A DNA stretch of 34,854 nucleotides from Candidatus Psychracetigena formicireducens (GTDB lineage Bacteria; Coprothermobacterota; HKB111), in contig QLTX01000005.1 of NCBI GenBank assembly GCA_018725175.1, positions 1 to 34,854 on the forward strand. The letters are read 5' to 3'. Both the position numbers and the translations under genes were made by a program. Shown piece by piece: positions 17,540-25,454 of the stretch (position 1 is its first letter; every line of letters begins with the position of its first letter). Below the pieces are notes generated by a model. That model was not told the DNA's origin. It saw nothing but the letters and a program-made list of their open reading frames with translations, and did no database searches.

Positions 17540-18007
17540 ATGAGTCAAGTATTTGAAGGAAATCTGCTGGGAGATGGTTTAAAAGTTGCGGTAGTAATAA
17601 GCAGGTTTAATGAATTCATCACTTCTAAATTGTTAGACGGAGCTAAGGACTGTTTAATCAGGCATGGAGTAAAAGAAAATGATATTGATATTTTTTGGAC
17701 ACCTGGTTCTTTTGAAATACCTTTGATTGCTAAAGCCGTCACCAAAAGAAAAAAACATCATGCGGTTATTTGCCTGGGCGCAGTTATTAGAGGCAGTACT
17801 CCACATTTTGGGTATGTGGCTAATGAAACTGCTAAAGGAATTGCGCAAATTAACCTGGAAATGGGAGTACCTGTTATTTTTGGGATTATTACTGCTGACA
17901 ATTTAGAACAAGCCATTGAAAGAGCAGGAAGCAAAGCTGGCAATAAGGGATGGAGTTCTGCTTTAAACGCTATTGAAATGGCCAATCTAATTAAAATCTT
18001 GGATTGA
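17540..18007 (+). CDS. ribH: 6,7-dimethyl-8-ribityllumazine synthase
   Basis: Condenses DHBP with the aminopyrimidine to make lumazine, the substrate of RibE; it usually forms a 60-mer shell. It has 155 aa. Visible family blocks are [34 protein letters not shown] with the catalytic-site His nearby, [21 protein letters not shown] and KAGNKG. The Shine-Dalgarno AAGGAGG is near perfect, eight bases from ATG. Together with ribD, ribE and ribBA it completes the pathway apart from the phosphatase step. Its stop overlaps the TTG start of the next gene. Confidence 0.96.
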   Translation: MSQVFEGNLLGDGLKVAVVISRFNEFITSKLLDGAKDCLIRHGVKENDIDIFWTPGSFEIPLIAKAVTKRKKHHAVICLGAVIRGSTPHFGYVANETAKGIAQINLEMGVPVIFGIITADNLEQAIERAGSKAGNKGWSSALNAIEMANLIKILD

Positions 18008-18504
18008 AAGTTGTAATCGTTTTTGGACAACATAAATCTGGTAAAACTACTGTAGTAGAGTCCCTTATAAGAGGCATAACTGGAAAAGGTTTTTCGGTAG
18101 CTTCCATTAAAGATATCCACTCCCCTGACTTTGAGCCGGATTCTCAAGGTACTGATACTTTTAGACATGTATCTGCAGGATCTACTTTAACCGTAGGTTT
18201 GGGTTTGCATAAGACCGCTATTTTCGCTCCCTGGAGAATCAAAATAGATAAGTTATTGCAATATATTGAATGCGATTACCTGGTTATTGAAGGGAATTTA
18301 CCGGTTGAAGGAGTAAAAATATTTTGTGCCCATTCTCCAGAAGAATTACCTATAAATGATCGATCTATTATTGCTATATCTGGATTGGCTTCTAATTTAA
18401 TTACTAATTCTTCTAACATTCCCATCTTCCATCCTATTTTTCAGGAAGAAGAGTTGGTTAACCTGGTTTTAGAAAATAGTAAAGATATAGAAAAAATAGT
18501 TTGA
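18004..18504 (+). CDS. MobB-like P-loop GTPase
   Basis: A 166-aa P-loop protein resembling MobB, the GTP-binding accessory of molybdopterin-guanine dinucleotide synthesis. The P-loop GQHKSGKT is at residues 8-15, and the motif [16 protein letters not shown] matches the D-x-x-G-x-D-T-x-R-H-x-x-A-G block of Mob[16 protein letters not shown] fits the later conserved strand. The start is TTG at 18004, overlapping the ribH stop, so it is co-translated with the riboflavin genes. No other molybdenum cofactor gene is in view. A role near riboflavin or another nucleotide cofactor is possible but unproven. It meets psuG tail to tail, ten bases apart. Confidence 0.78.
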   Translation: MKVVIVFGQHKSGKTTVVESLIRGITGKGFSVASIKDIHSPDFEPDSQGTDTFRHVSAGSTLTVGLGLHKTAIFAPWRIKIDKLLQYIECDYLVIEGNLPVEGVKIFCAHSPEELPINDRSIIAISGLASNLITNSSNIPIFHPIFQEEELVNLVLENSKDIEKIV

Positions 18505-18514
18505 AAATTACTAT

Positions 18515-19399
18515 TTATTCAGGGCGCTTAAGATTACTTAAGGCAAGCGATATTTGTGAACCTAATATAGCGTTACTTATTAATAAACTTTTATTAGACT
18601 GTAAAGTTGTACCTTGAGAATAGTAATTAACCTGTTTAAGAAGATAAGGCGTCAGATCCCTTCCTTTAATACCTGCTGATTTCGCATCCTTTACCGCTTT
18701 TTTTATGTACAGTTGCACATCATTATAAGGAATACCTGATGTTTCCGGGGGTGGATTAAGAATTAAAATGCTTTTCTTCTGGTCAAGTATTGATTGCATA
18801 TCCAGGTAATCTACTAAACTTTTAATATCCATAAAATATGAGTTTAATTTGTAAGGAGTATCGTATGAATAGAAAGCTGGAAAATATTTTGTCTGGTAAC
18901 CAACCACTGGTATTCCCAGAGTTTCTAAATATTCAATCGTTTTAGGTATATCAAGTATAGCCTTAACGCCACTAGAAATAATTACCACTTCATATTGAGA
19001 CATCATTATCAAATCTTGAGAAACATCTATAAACCCCTCTTCCCAACCCCTATGTACTCCACCAATCCCACCTGTGGAAAACACTTTTATACCACTTTTG
19101 TAAGAGATAAATAAGGTTGCGGAAACTGTAGTTCCTCCTGATAGTTTTTTAGTCATAGCATAAGAAAGGTCAGCTGCAGATAGTTTAACAGAATCTTTTT
19201 CTTTTCCTAAAAATTCAATCTCATCCAAATCCAGACCTACTTTTATTTTTCCTTTTACTATTCCGATGGTAGCAGGTATTGTACCAGTTGATTTTACAAC
19301 AGCTTCTAAAGCTAGAGATAATTCCACATTGTCAGGAAAGGGTAAGCCGTGTGTTAACACTGCAGTTTCTAAGGCTAAAACAGGTTTATTGTTTAGCAA
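18515..19399 (-). CDS. psuG: Pseudouridine-5'-phosphate glycosidase
   Basis: Reversibly splits pseudouridine 5'-phosphate into uracil and ribose 5-phosphate, using a Lys/Mn mechanism. Family blocks are ALETAVLTHGLPFPDN, GTIPATIGIVKGKIKVGL, KLSAADL, GGTTVSATLF, VFSTGGIGGVHRGWEEGFIDVS, ELGtype SSGVKAILDIPKTIEYLETLGIPVVGY and NPPPETSGIP. The first usable start is TTG 19399, without a Shine-Dalgarno. The frame stays open upstream and encodes ELKISKDFIHLSPEIKFAL, which resembles the usual N-terminus, so the true start may be a rare codon such as ATT at 19444. The usual partner kinase psuK is not here. It is last in the long minus-strand unit, overlapping or abutting ricT. Confidence 0.92.
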   Translation of the reverse strand: MLNNKPVLALETAVLTHGLPFPDNVELSLALEAVVKSTGTIPATIGIVKGKIKVGLDLDEIEFLGKEKDSVKLSAADLSYAMTKKLSGGTTVSATLFISYKSGIKVFSTGGIGGVHRGWEEGFIDVSQDLIMMSQYEVVIISSGVKAILDIPKTIEYLETLGIPVVGYQTKYFPAFYSYDTPYKLNSYFMDIKSLVDYLDMQSILDQKKSILILNPPPETSGIPYNDVQLYIKKAVKDAKSAGIKGRDLTPYLLKQVNYYSQGTTLQSNKSLLISNAILGSQISLALSNLKRPE

Positions 19400-19445
19400 G
19401 GCAAATTTTATTTCAGGAGATAAATGGATAAAATCTTTTGAAATT

Positions 19446-20252
19446 TTAAGCTCTCTTTTTTTCAGAAAGAAAAATATCTAGGGGAAAAGATTTCTCTGTT
19501 CCATCATTTAACTTAATCAATAACGTAGACTTAACCAAGTTTTTTTCTGATATTATACCTTCACCCACAGGTGTTTTTACTTTATCGCCTACTTTAGGTA
19601 GCTTTCTTTCTAACTCTTCATAAAAATCCAATTCATAACGTAAACAACACATTAAGCGGCTGCATATTCCCGATAATTTTTCTGGACTGACTAATAAACC
19701 TTGTATTTTTGCCATATTCACCCCAATTGAACTAAATTCTGTAATAAATCTATTACAGCAGGTAACCTGTCCACAGGGTCCTAGTCCACCTAATAGCTTA
19801 GCTCTTTCTCTATGATTTATTTGCCAGAGCTCAACCCTCTTTTTTAATTTTTTTGCTAATTCTTTAACTAAATCCCTAAAATCCACCCTTTCTTCTGAGA
19901 AAAAGTAAAATACAATTTTATTTTCTCCAAACGAGGGAACTGTTTTTATCAATTTAATAGGTAAATGGTGTTCTTTTAATAAATCCTGGAAAATATTGGT
20001 TGCTTCTTCTTTAGCTTCTTCAATTTTAGCAATTTTTTCTTTGTCAGATTCATTAGGAAATCTTAAAAATTTGACCATATTTTTTTCACTGATTGAGGGT
20101 ATTAAAAAGTGGGTTCTGACGATTTTTCCTACTTCCTCTTTACCTTCTTTTTCCACTATCACCTGATCATCAAGGTGAATTTCCTGGTCTGTAAATTCAG
20201 AGAAAACTACTTCCATACCCTGATTTATTCTAATTACTAATAACTCATGCAT
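19446..20252 (-). CDS. ricT: PSP1-domain protein (RicT/YaaT-like)
   Basis: A 268-aa PSP1 C-terminal-domain protein. In B. subtilis the homologue YaaT/RicT joins RicA and RicF in an Fe-S complex that controls RNase Y and sporulation. Visible features are GMEVVFSEF near the start, VELWQINHRERAKLLGGLGPCGQVTCCNRF and CSRLMCCLRYE, whose paired cysteines are the family hallmark, and a C-terminal KVGDKVKTPVGEGIISEKN barrel-like segment. The ATG overlaps the holB stop by eight bases. The holB-ricT pairing is the same as in Firmicutes. Whether RicA and RicF exist in this organism cannot be seen here. Confidence 0.9.
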   Translation of the reverse strand: MHELLVIRINQGMEVVFSEFTDQEIHLDDQVIVEKEGKEEVGKIVRTHFLIPSISEKNMVKFLRFPNESDKEKIAKIEEAKEEATNIFQDLLKEHHLPIKLIKTVPSFGENKIVFYFFSEERVDFRDLVKELAKKLKKRVELWQINHRERAKLLGGLGPCGQVTCCNRFITEFSSIGVNMAKIQGLLVSPEKLSGICSRLMCCLRYELDFYEELERKLPKVGDKVKTPVGEGIISEKNLVKSTLLIKLNDGTEKSFPLDIFLSEKKRA

Positions 20253-21243
20253 ATATATAATCCTTTATTTTTATAGTAATTTTATCCCAAAAAAGAGTGG
20301 GATTTACATTATAGTCTGTTGTTGACTTAATGGAACTAACTATGAAGGACAGACATTCTTGAATTACTTCAAAATCTAATCCCTCACAAATTTCCTTAAT
20401 ATCTCTCTCCAGGTCAATATTTATCATAAGATGGCTGTATCCAGCAGAATACATTAATAAATCTCTTACCAGAAGACTTAAAATCTCTAATTTTTTTAAT
20501 GACTCTTCCCTGCTATCTTTATCCTGAATTCCAAGGTTGGTGAAAGCATCAACTAACCTGTTATTTTTTAAAAAATATAGATAATCTATTACCGATTTTC
20601 TCATATTTATAAATGAGTCTCCGGATATATAGTCTATCGCCTTACCCAGACTTCCAAGAGACAACCCTGACAGAAGATGAGCGCGTCCCTCGGTAATTTC
20701 ATAGTTGCCAAGTAAAAATAATTCTATTTGTTCCTGGGATAGAGAAAAAAATTGAACCTTCACCGCTCGTGAAAGAATAGTTGATAACAATAAATGTGGG
20801 TGAGAAGAAATTAGTATTACAGTTAGATACTCAGGTAGATCCTCAAGAATCTTCAATAAATTATTAGCAGCTTCGGTAGTGAAATGATGGGCATCTCTAA
20901 TAATCACTATTTTAAACTTTCCTTCTAAAGGCAATGTACGAGCAAAATCGTGCACTTTAAAACTATCCTCAATTTTGATATTAGCATTAATGCTTCCATC
21001 TATAACTAATAAATCTGGGTGTTTTAAATTACCGATCAATAGACAGGCTCTACAGTTAAAACAGGGGTTATTATCATTTAGATTAAGACAGTTAATTCCC
21101 TGGGAAAAAACTAAAGCAGTGGTAAACTTTCCAATCCCCTGTGGGCCATAAAAAAGAAAAGTCCTGTTAAAAATCTTCCTTTTAAGAAAACCCTGTAAAA
21201 TCTTCTTAGCTGTTTCCTGTCCTATAATGTTTTCGAAACTCAT
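20245..21243 (-). CDS. holB: DNA polymerase III delta' subunit
   Basis: A clamp-loader subunit that works with DnaX and delta to load the beta clamp. It has 332 aa. The AAA+ module has GPQGIGKFT (33-41), a four-Cys zinc knot (C52, C61, C64, C67), the IIRDAHHFTTEAANNLLKILEDLPEY block and a degenerate sensor, SRA where the usual SRC Arg-finger motif stands. The rest is helical, as expected. ATG at 21243 overlaps the tmk stop. The gene sits in the tmk-holB-ricT order well known from Firmicutes, in the same unit as dnaX. Confidence 0.92.
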   Translation of the reverse strand: MSFENIIGQETAKKILQGFLKRKIFNRTFLFYGPQGIGKFTTALVFSQGINCLNLNDNNPCFNCRACLLIGNLKHPDLLVIDGSINANIKIEDSFKVHDFARTLPLEGKFKIVIIRDAHHFTTEAANNLLKILEDLPEYLTVILISSHPHLLLSTILSRAVKVQFFSLSQEQIELFLLGNYEITEGRAHLLSGLSLGSLGKAIDYISGDSFINMRKSVIDYLYFLKNNRLVDAFTNLGIQDKDSREESLKKLEILSLLVRDLLMYSAGYSHLMINIDLERDIKEICEGLDFEVIQECLSFIVSSIKSTTDYNVNPTLFWDKITIKIKDYIYA

Positions 21244-21851
21244 ATCATCCTGTTAATATAATCCAGAGCAACTCTAAAAATAGAAAGGTGAACTTCTTCT
21301 ATGGGCCTTTCTCCGTCTATTACTTTTATTCTTTCTGGAAATTTCCTTATAAGCCAATTATACCCTTCTTCAACTCTTGTATAATAACTGTCAGGTCTCC
21401 TTTCTATCCTATCTTTTCCTCTTCTTTTCATGCTTACTTCTAAACCTATTTTAATATAGAGGGTTAACTGAGGCCAAAAAGCGGAAGTGTACCTTTCATT
21501 AAGACTAAGAATTTCTTCTCCTCCTAAACCTAAACCAAAACCCTGGTAAGCAATGCTTGAATCAATATATCTTGAGGAGATAACTATTCTTCTCTTTTCA
21601 AAAGCTGGTTTGATTACTTCCTCTAAATGAGAAATCCGTGCAGCTAAAAACAGTAAAGCTTCAACCTTAGAGCTAATTCGTTGGTTAAGAATCACCTCTC
21701 TGATTTTTTCAGCAACCTGGGTTCCACCAGGTTCTCGGGTTAAGGTAACTGGAAAACCTATCTCCAGAAGTTTTTTTGCCAGAAGGTTGGCCTGCAAAGA
21801 TTTCCCAGCTCCATCTAATCCTTCAATAGTAATAAAAATACCTTTATTCAT
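21240..21851 (-). CDS. tmk: Thymidylate kinase
   Basis: Phosphorylates dTMP to dTDP. It has 203 aa, the family norm. P-loop GLDGAGKS at 11-18, TREPGGTQVAEKIREVIL with the dTMP-binding Arg, and RRGKDRIERRPDSYYTRVEEGY, the LID region. The usual DR(Y/F/H) motif before DSSxAYQG reads S93-R94-Y95, so the conserved Asp is Ser. The rest of that block, YIDSSIAYQG, is intact. The enzyme may still be active, but that residue normally helps catalysis. ATG at 21851 overlaps the stop of the upstream ATPase gene by four bases. Confidence 0.93.
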   Translation of the reverse strand: MNKGIFITIEGLDGAGKSLQANLLAKKLLEIGFPVTLTREPGGTQVAEKIREVILNQRISSKVEALLFLAARISHLEEVIKPAFEKRRIVISSRYIDSSIAYQGFGLGLGGEEILSLNERYTSAFWPQLTLYIKIGLEVSMKRRGKDRIERRPDSYYTRVEEGYNWLIRKFPERIKVIDGERPIEEVHLSIFRVALDYINRMI

Positions 21852-23338
21852 TTTGGGTATATAACTACTTTACGGAAAGGCTCTTCCCCTTTACTTTCAG
21901 ATTTTAATCCATATTTGTCAACCAACGTATGTTGTATTTTCCTTATTTGGGACCCCTGTGGAGATAATTCTTGAGGTTTTCTTGTTCTAATTGTATCCTG
22001 TATTTTACTTTTAGTTTCAGTAACCATATCTGAATTTTCACTATTATGCTGGTAAATTGACCTCAAAAAAAGAACCATGTCAGCTACGGTATTGTTTTTA
22101 ACTGTATAAATAGGTATTTTTAAGTCAAAAGCCATTCTTAAGGTTTTTAATTTTCGCTTTATATTTGATTTCAAGATAAGAAGAATATCAGCATCTTTAA
22201 CCTCTTTAGAAATTGCTATGGGGTACGAATTCTCCTGTATTGCTTTTTCAAGCTTGTGCTTATTAACTCCAAAAGGAAATAGTTTGATCATGGAAATTAG
22301 TGCTGGCTCGCTTTCTTCAACAATAATTGGTAATTCTTCCGAATAGATTTGAACAATTCCCGTTTCTGTTCTTTTCCTGATTTCCGGTTTTGCTTCATAA
22401 CCTCTTAAAAAAGCATCCACTACTTTACTAACATCATGATGAACAGCAACTGTGTCGCGATCTTGAATCTCTATAAGAATATCAAAGGTCGGTGGAGCTT
22501 TTCTTTCCAGGACAGTTTTTTGAGTCCTTCTCCGCTTGGCTTCTTGGTCACCCAAGGTTACCGCCTGCACCCCCCCCACTAAATCAGATAATGTAGGATT
22601 TTGCAATAAATTTCCTAAAGTATTTCCATGAGCGGTGGCTATTAATACTACGCCTCTTTCAGCGATAGTTCTTGCGGCAGCGGTTTCTTCTTCCCTTCCA
22701 ATTTCATCAATTATAATAACTTCAGGCATGTGATTTTCTACCGCTTCAATCATAATATCGTGTTGTAAATTTGGTTTGGGTACCTGCATTCGCCTTGAGT
22801 TTCCAATTGCTGGATGAGGAATATCGCCATCACCACCAATTTCATTAGAGGTATCAACCACAATAACCCTTTTACCTAACTCATCAGACAACACTCTGGC
22901 ACCTTCTCGTAAAAGGGTAGTTTTTCCTACACCTGGTTTCCCCAGAAGCAGAATACTCTTTCCTGTAGACAGTTCTTCTCTGATAATCGCAATAGTTCCA
23001 TAAAGCGCCCTACCTACCCTTAAGGTTAGCCCAATAATATCGCCATTCCTGTTTCTGATAGCTGAAATTCGGTGTAAAGTTCTTTCAATACCAGCCCTAT
23101 TATCATCGCCAAATTCTCCGATAAGCCGTGTTATGTAAGCTATGTCTTTTTTGTCAACAATTCTATCTTTTAAAACCACAGTATGATTTATCAACCTAAC
23201 CTCAACCGGTCTACCTAAATCAAAAATTACTTCCAGTAATTCATTTAAATCATCAAATGAGCAAATAGTTTCAAATATATCCTGAGGTAAGACTTCCAGG
23301 AGCATCTTAATATCATCAAGCGAATCTTGTGTATTCAA
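21848..23338 (-). CDS. R3H-domain AAA ATPase (SpoIIIAA/Ycf45-like)
   Basis: A 496-aa protein of the family of single-stranded-nucleic-acid-binding R3H ATPases related to SpoIIIAA and chloroplast Ycf45. An N-terminal helical region (LLEVLPQDIFETI, FDLGRPVEVR) is followed by the ATPase with GKPGVGKT (133-140), VVDTSNEIGGDGDIPHPAIGNSRRMQVP and EVIIIDEIGREEE as Walker B. Further on come IKLFPFGVNKHKLEKAI and ADILLILKSN. The last 40 or so residues hold an R3H motif (R-K-I-Q-H, then YGLKSES). The start is TTG 23338. It lies between recR and tmk in a replication cluster; its function in the family is poorly known and nucleic-acid binding is inferred. Confidence 0.87.
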   Translation of the reverse strand: MNTQDSLDDIKMLLEVLPQDIFETICSFDDLNELLEVIFDLGRPVEVRLINHTVVLKDRIVDKKDIAYITRLIGEFGDDNRAGIERTLHRISAIRNRNGDIIGLTLRVGRALYGTIAIIREELSTGKSILLLGKPGVGKTTLLREGARVLSDELGKRVIVVDTSNEIGGDGDIPHPAIGNSRRMQVPKPNLQHDIMIEAVENHMPEVIIIDEIGREEETAAARTIAERGVVLIATAHGNTLGNLLQNPTLSDLVGGVQAVTLGDQEAKRRRTQKTVLERKAPPTFDILIEIQDRDTVAVHHDVSKVVDAFLRGYEAKPEIRKRTETGIVQIYSEELPIIVEESEPALISMIKLFPFGVNKHKLEKAIQENSYPIAISKEVKDADILLILKSNIKRKLKTLRMAFDLKIPIYTVKNNTVADMVLFLRSIYQHNSENSDMVTETKSKIQDTIRTRKPQELSPQGSQIRKIQHTLVDKYGLKSESKGEEPFRKVVIYPK

Positions 23339-23342
23339 TTTA

Positions 23343-23942
23343 TTACCATTCTAGGCGATCTTTAAAGGCTATGCTCAGGCTAACCTCGTCTGCATACTCC
23401 AGGTCGCTTCCCACAGATAACCCTTGAGCAATTCTGGTTACTTTGAAATTTAGCGGTTTAAGTAGTTTCATAAGGTAAATAGCCGTAGCTTCGCCCTCAA
23501 CATTGGGGTCGGTGGCTAGGATAATTTCCTTAAAAAAGGAATTTACCAGTCTGTTGATTAATTCCTTCATTTTGAGGTTATCGGGTCCGATTCCATCCAT
23601 GGGAGAAAGGGCTCCTTGAAGAACATGATAAAGACCTTTAAACTCACCGGTCCTTTCAACAGTAATGATGTCCTGTGGTTGCTCCACCACGCAAAGTATC
23701 GTTCTATCACGGGAGTAATCGTTACAAATAAAACAGGGGTCACTATCAGATAAATTAAAACAGATTGAGCAAAGTTTTAAATTTCTTTTAGCATCTACCA
23801 GGGCAGCAGACAGCTCTTCAACTTTACTGATAGGCAGTTTAATTATGTAAAAAGCGAGCCTTCTGGCACTTTTGTACCCAATACCTGGTAGTGATTGTAG
23901 TTGAGTAATTAATTTCCTTAAAGAAGGCGACTCACTTCTCAT
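23343..23942 (-). CDS. recR: Recombination protein RecR
   Basis: Works with RecF and RecO to load RecA at gaps. I choose ATG at 23942, which has AAAGG nine bases upstream, over TTG at 23951, which touches that site. This gives 199 aa, the usual length. Helix-hairpin-helix LQSLPGIGYKSARRLAFYI at the N-terminus, a four-Cys zinc finger (C58, C61, C70, C73), then a Toprim domain with CVVEQPQDIITVERTGEFKGLYHVLQGALSPMDGIGP and ILATDPNVEGEATA. The start lies inside the end of dnaX. The small ebfC gene usually found between dnaX and recR is absent. Confidence 0.95.
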   Translation of the reverse strand: MRSESPSLRKLITQLQSLPGIGYKSARRLAFYIIKLPISKVEELSAALVDAKRNLKLCSICFNLSDSDPCFICNDYSRDRTILCVVEQPQDIITVERTGEFKGLYHVLQGALSPMDGIGPDNLKMKELINRLVNSFFKEIILATDPNVEGEATAIYLMKLLKPLNFKVTRIAQGLSVGSDLEYADEVSLSIAFKDRLEW

Positions 23943-25452
23943 CGTTGTCAACCTTTCTTACAATCAGTGAGCTCCCTTCAAATAGTTCCAGGGCTTTTTT
24001 TACAATAGTATCCTCTCGTAAATCAAAATCAGAACTCTTCTCAGGTATATATTTCAGGGATATCGTTGAGGGGGTTTTAATAAATTCTGATAGCATCTTT
24101 TCCAGATTTGACTTTTCTTTACTCAAAAATTCCAGCTGAGGTTTTTCTTTGACCCGAAAATAAAGAGTTAAATCATTATCAGTAAAGGAATGTTCTGCTG
24201 CCAGGCTAATCATAGATCCAAAAATAAAATGTTTCTTAGTCTCCTTTATAAAATTAAGAAAACTTTCCAGAGAAAAGGTGGTTTCGGAAACAACTGATGG
24301 GCTGATAGTTTTTGTCTCCGGTAAAAACTCTTCATGTTTGGCTGTTATCACAACTTCTTTGGTTAGAAGTTTAGTAGATACCGGGGAGGCCTCCTTCAAG
24401 GTAAATAATTCTAAAGTAAGCCTGGGGTCAAGGCTGAACCTGAGCTCATTTTCCTGTGAAATCAATTTATCCAGAATAATAATCAACTCTTCAATAGGAA
24501 CATCAGATGTCTTGGTCAGCAGCTCTTCATCAACAAAAATCTTTTTTCCCTGCTCTCCCATTCTGATAATTATCAGATTTCTTAATTGGATTGTTACCTG
24601 TCTGATACTCTGGCGAAAATCCCTTCCTAAACTTACGAGCTCTTCTACTCTGTTAATCCCATTTTCCCTTCGTTTTAACAATAAATCCTGAAGGTATTCT
24701 CTCACCCAGTTAGGAGAAGGAATTCCCAGCACAATATAGACATCTTCATCTTTCATTTCTTTACCGGCAAAAGATTCAACCTGCTCAAGATAAGTAAGTG
24801 CATCTCTAAGTGAGCCCTGTGAAGCTTCAATAAGTACGGAAAGAGATTTCTCTTCTATGGAAAACCCTTCATGTTTGCATACCTTTTTTAATAAGTTAAT
24901 CATATCTTCTTCGCTGAGATTCCTGAAATCAAATCTCAAACATCTGGAGGCAATTGTTGGGGGAACTTTATGGGGTTCGGTGGTAGCTAAAACAAAAACT
25001 ACAAAATTAGGTGGTTCTTCAAGGGTTTTTAATAGAGCGTTAAAAGCTTCCGTAGTAAGCATATGAACTTCATCAATAATGTAAACTTTATATTTAAGAA
25101 GAGTTGGAGTAAAGCTTACTTTACTTCTTAAATCTTTTATTTCATCAATGCCTCTGTTAGAAGCAGCATCAATTTCCAATATATCCATACTATTACCACT
25201 TAGCAAGTTAATGCAAGGAATACACTTTCCACAGGGGTTTCCCTCTAATGGATCCAGGCAGTTTATTGCTCGGGCTAATATTCGGGCAATACTGGTTTTA
25301 CCAGTACCTCGCGGCCCGGTAAATAAGTAAGCATGATTTATTTTCCCACCCTCAACCATATTCTTTAAAGTTTTAACGACATGTAGCTGTCCTGCAACTT
25401 CACTAAAATATTGTGGTCTCCATCTTCTATATAAGGAGATTTCGGTATCCAA
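23932..25452 (-). CDS. dnaX: DNA polymerase III gamma/tau subunit
   Basis: The ATPase motor of the clamp loader. It has 506 aa. AAA+ domain: YRRWRPQYFSEVAGQ, P-loop GPRGTGKT from residue 46, zinc Cys at 65, 74, 77 and 80, YIIDEVHMLTTEAFNALLKTLEEPP as Walker B and TIASRCLRFDF as the Arg-finger motif. A collar domain follows (about 240-360), then a moderately short C-terminal region that may contact the polymerase. I see no slippery A-rich frameshift site. TTG at 25452 has GGAGG seven bases before it. It overlaps recR and lies two bases after aspS. Confidence 0.95.
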   Translation of the reverse strand: MDTEISLYRRWRPQYFSEVAGQLHVVKTLKNMVEGGKINHAYLFTGPRGTGKTSIARILARAINCLDPLEGNPCGKCIPCINLLSGNSMDILEIDAASNRGIDEIKDLRSKVSFTPTLLKYKVYIIDEVHMLTTEAFNALLKTLEEPPNFVVFVLATTEPHKVPPTIASRCLRFDFRNLSEEDMINLLKKVCKHEGFSIEEKSLSVLIEASQGSLRDALTYLEQVESFAGKEMKDEDVYIVLGIPSPNWVREYLQDLLLKRRENGINRVEELVSLGRDFRQSIRQVTIQLRNLIIIRMGEQGKKIFVDEELLTKTSDVPIEELIIILDKLISQENELRFSLDPRLTLELFTLKEASPVSTKLLTKEVVITAKHEEFLPETKTISPSVVSETTFSLESFLNFIKETKKHFIFGSMISLAAEHSFTDNDLTLYFRVKEKPQLEFLSKEKSNLEKMLSEFIKTPSTISLKYIPEKSSDFDLREDTIVKKALELFEGSSLIVRKVDNDEK

Positions 25453-25454
25453 TA

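Noticed and set aside
18527-18545. CTTAAG-ATTA-CTTAAG hairpin as terminator between mobB-like and psuG
   Set aside because: The stem is AT-rich, lies inside the psuG coding end and has no T tract.
24278-24691. A 137-codon plus-strand frame opposite dnaX
   Set aside because: It is the antisense of a well-conserved gene with no recognisable protein features.
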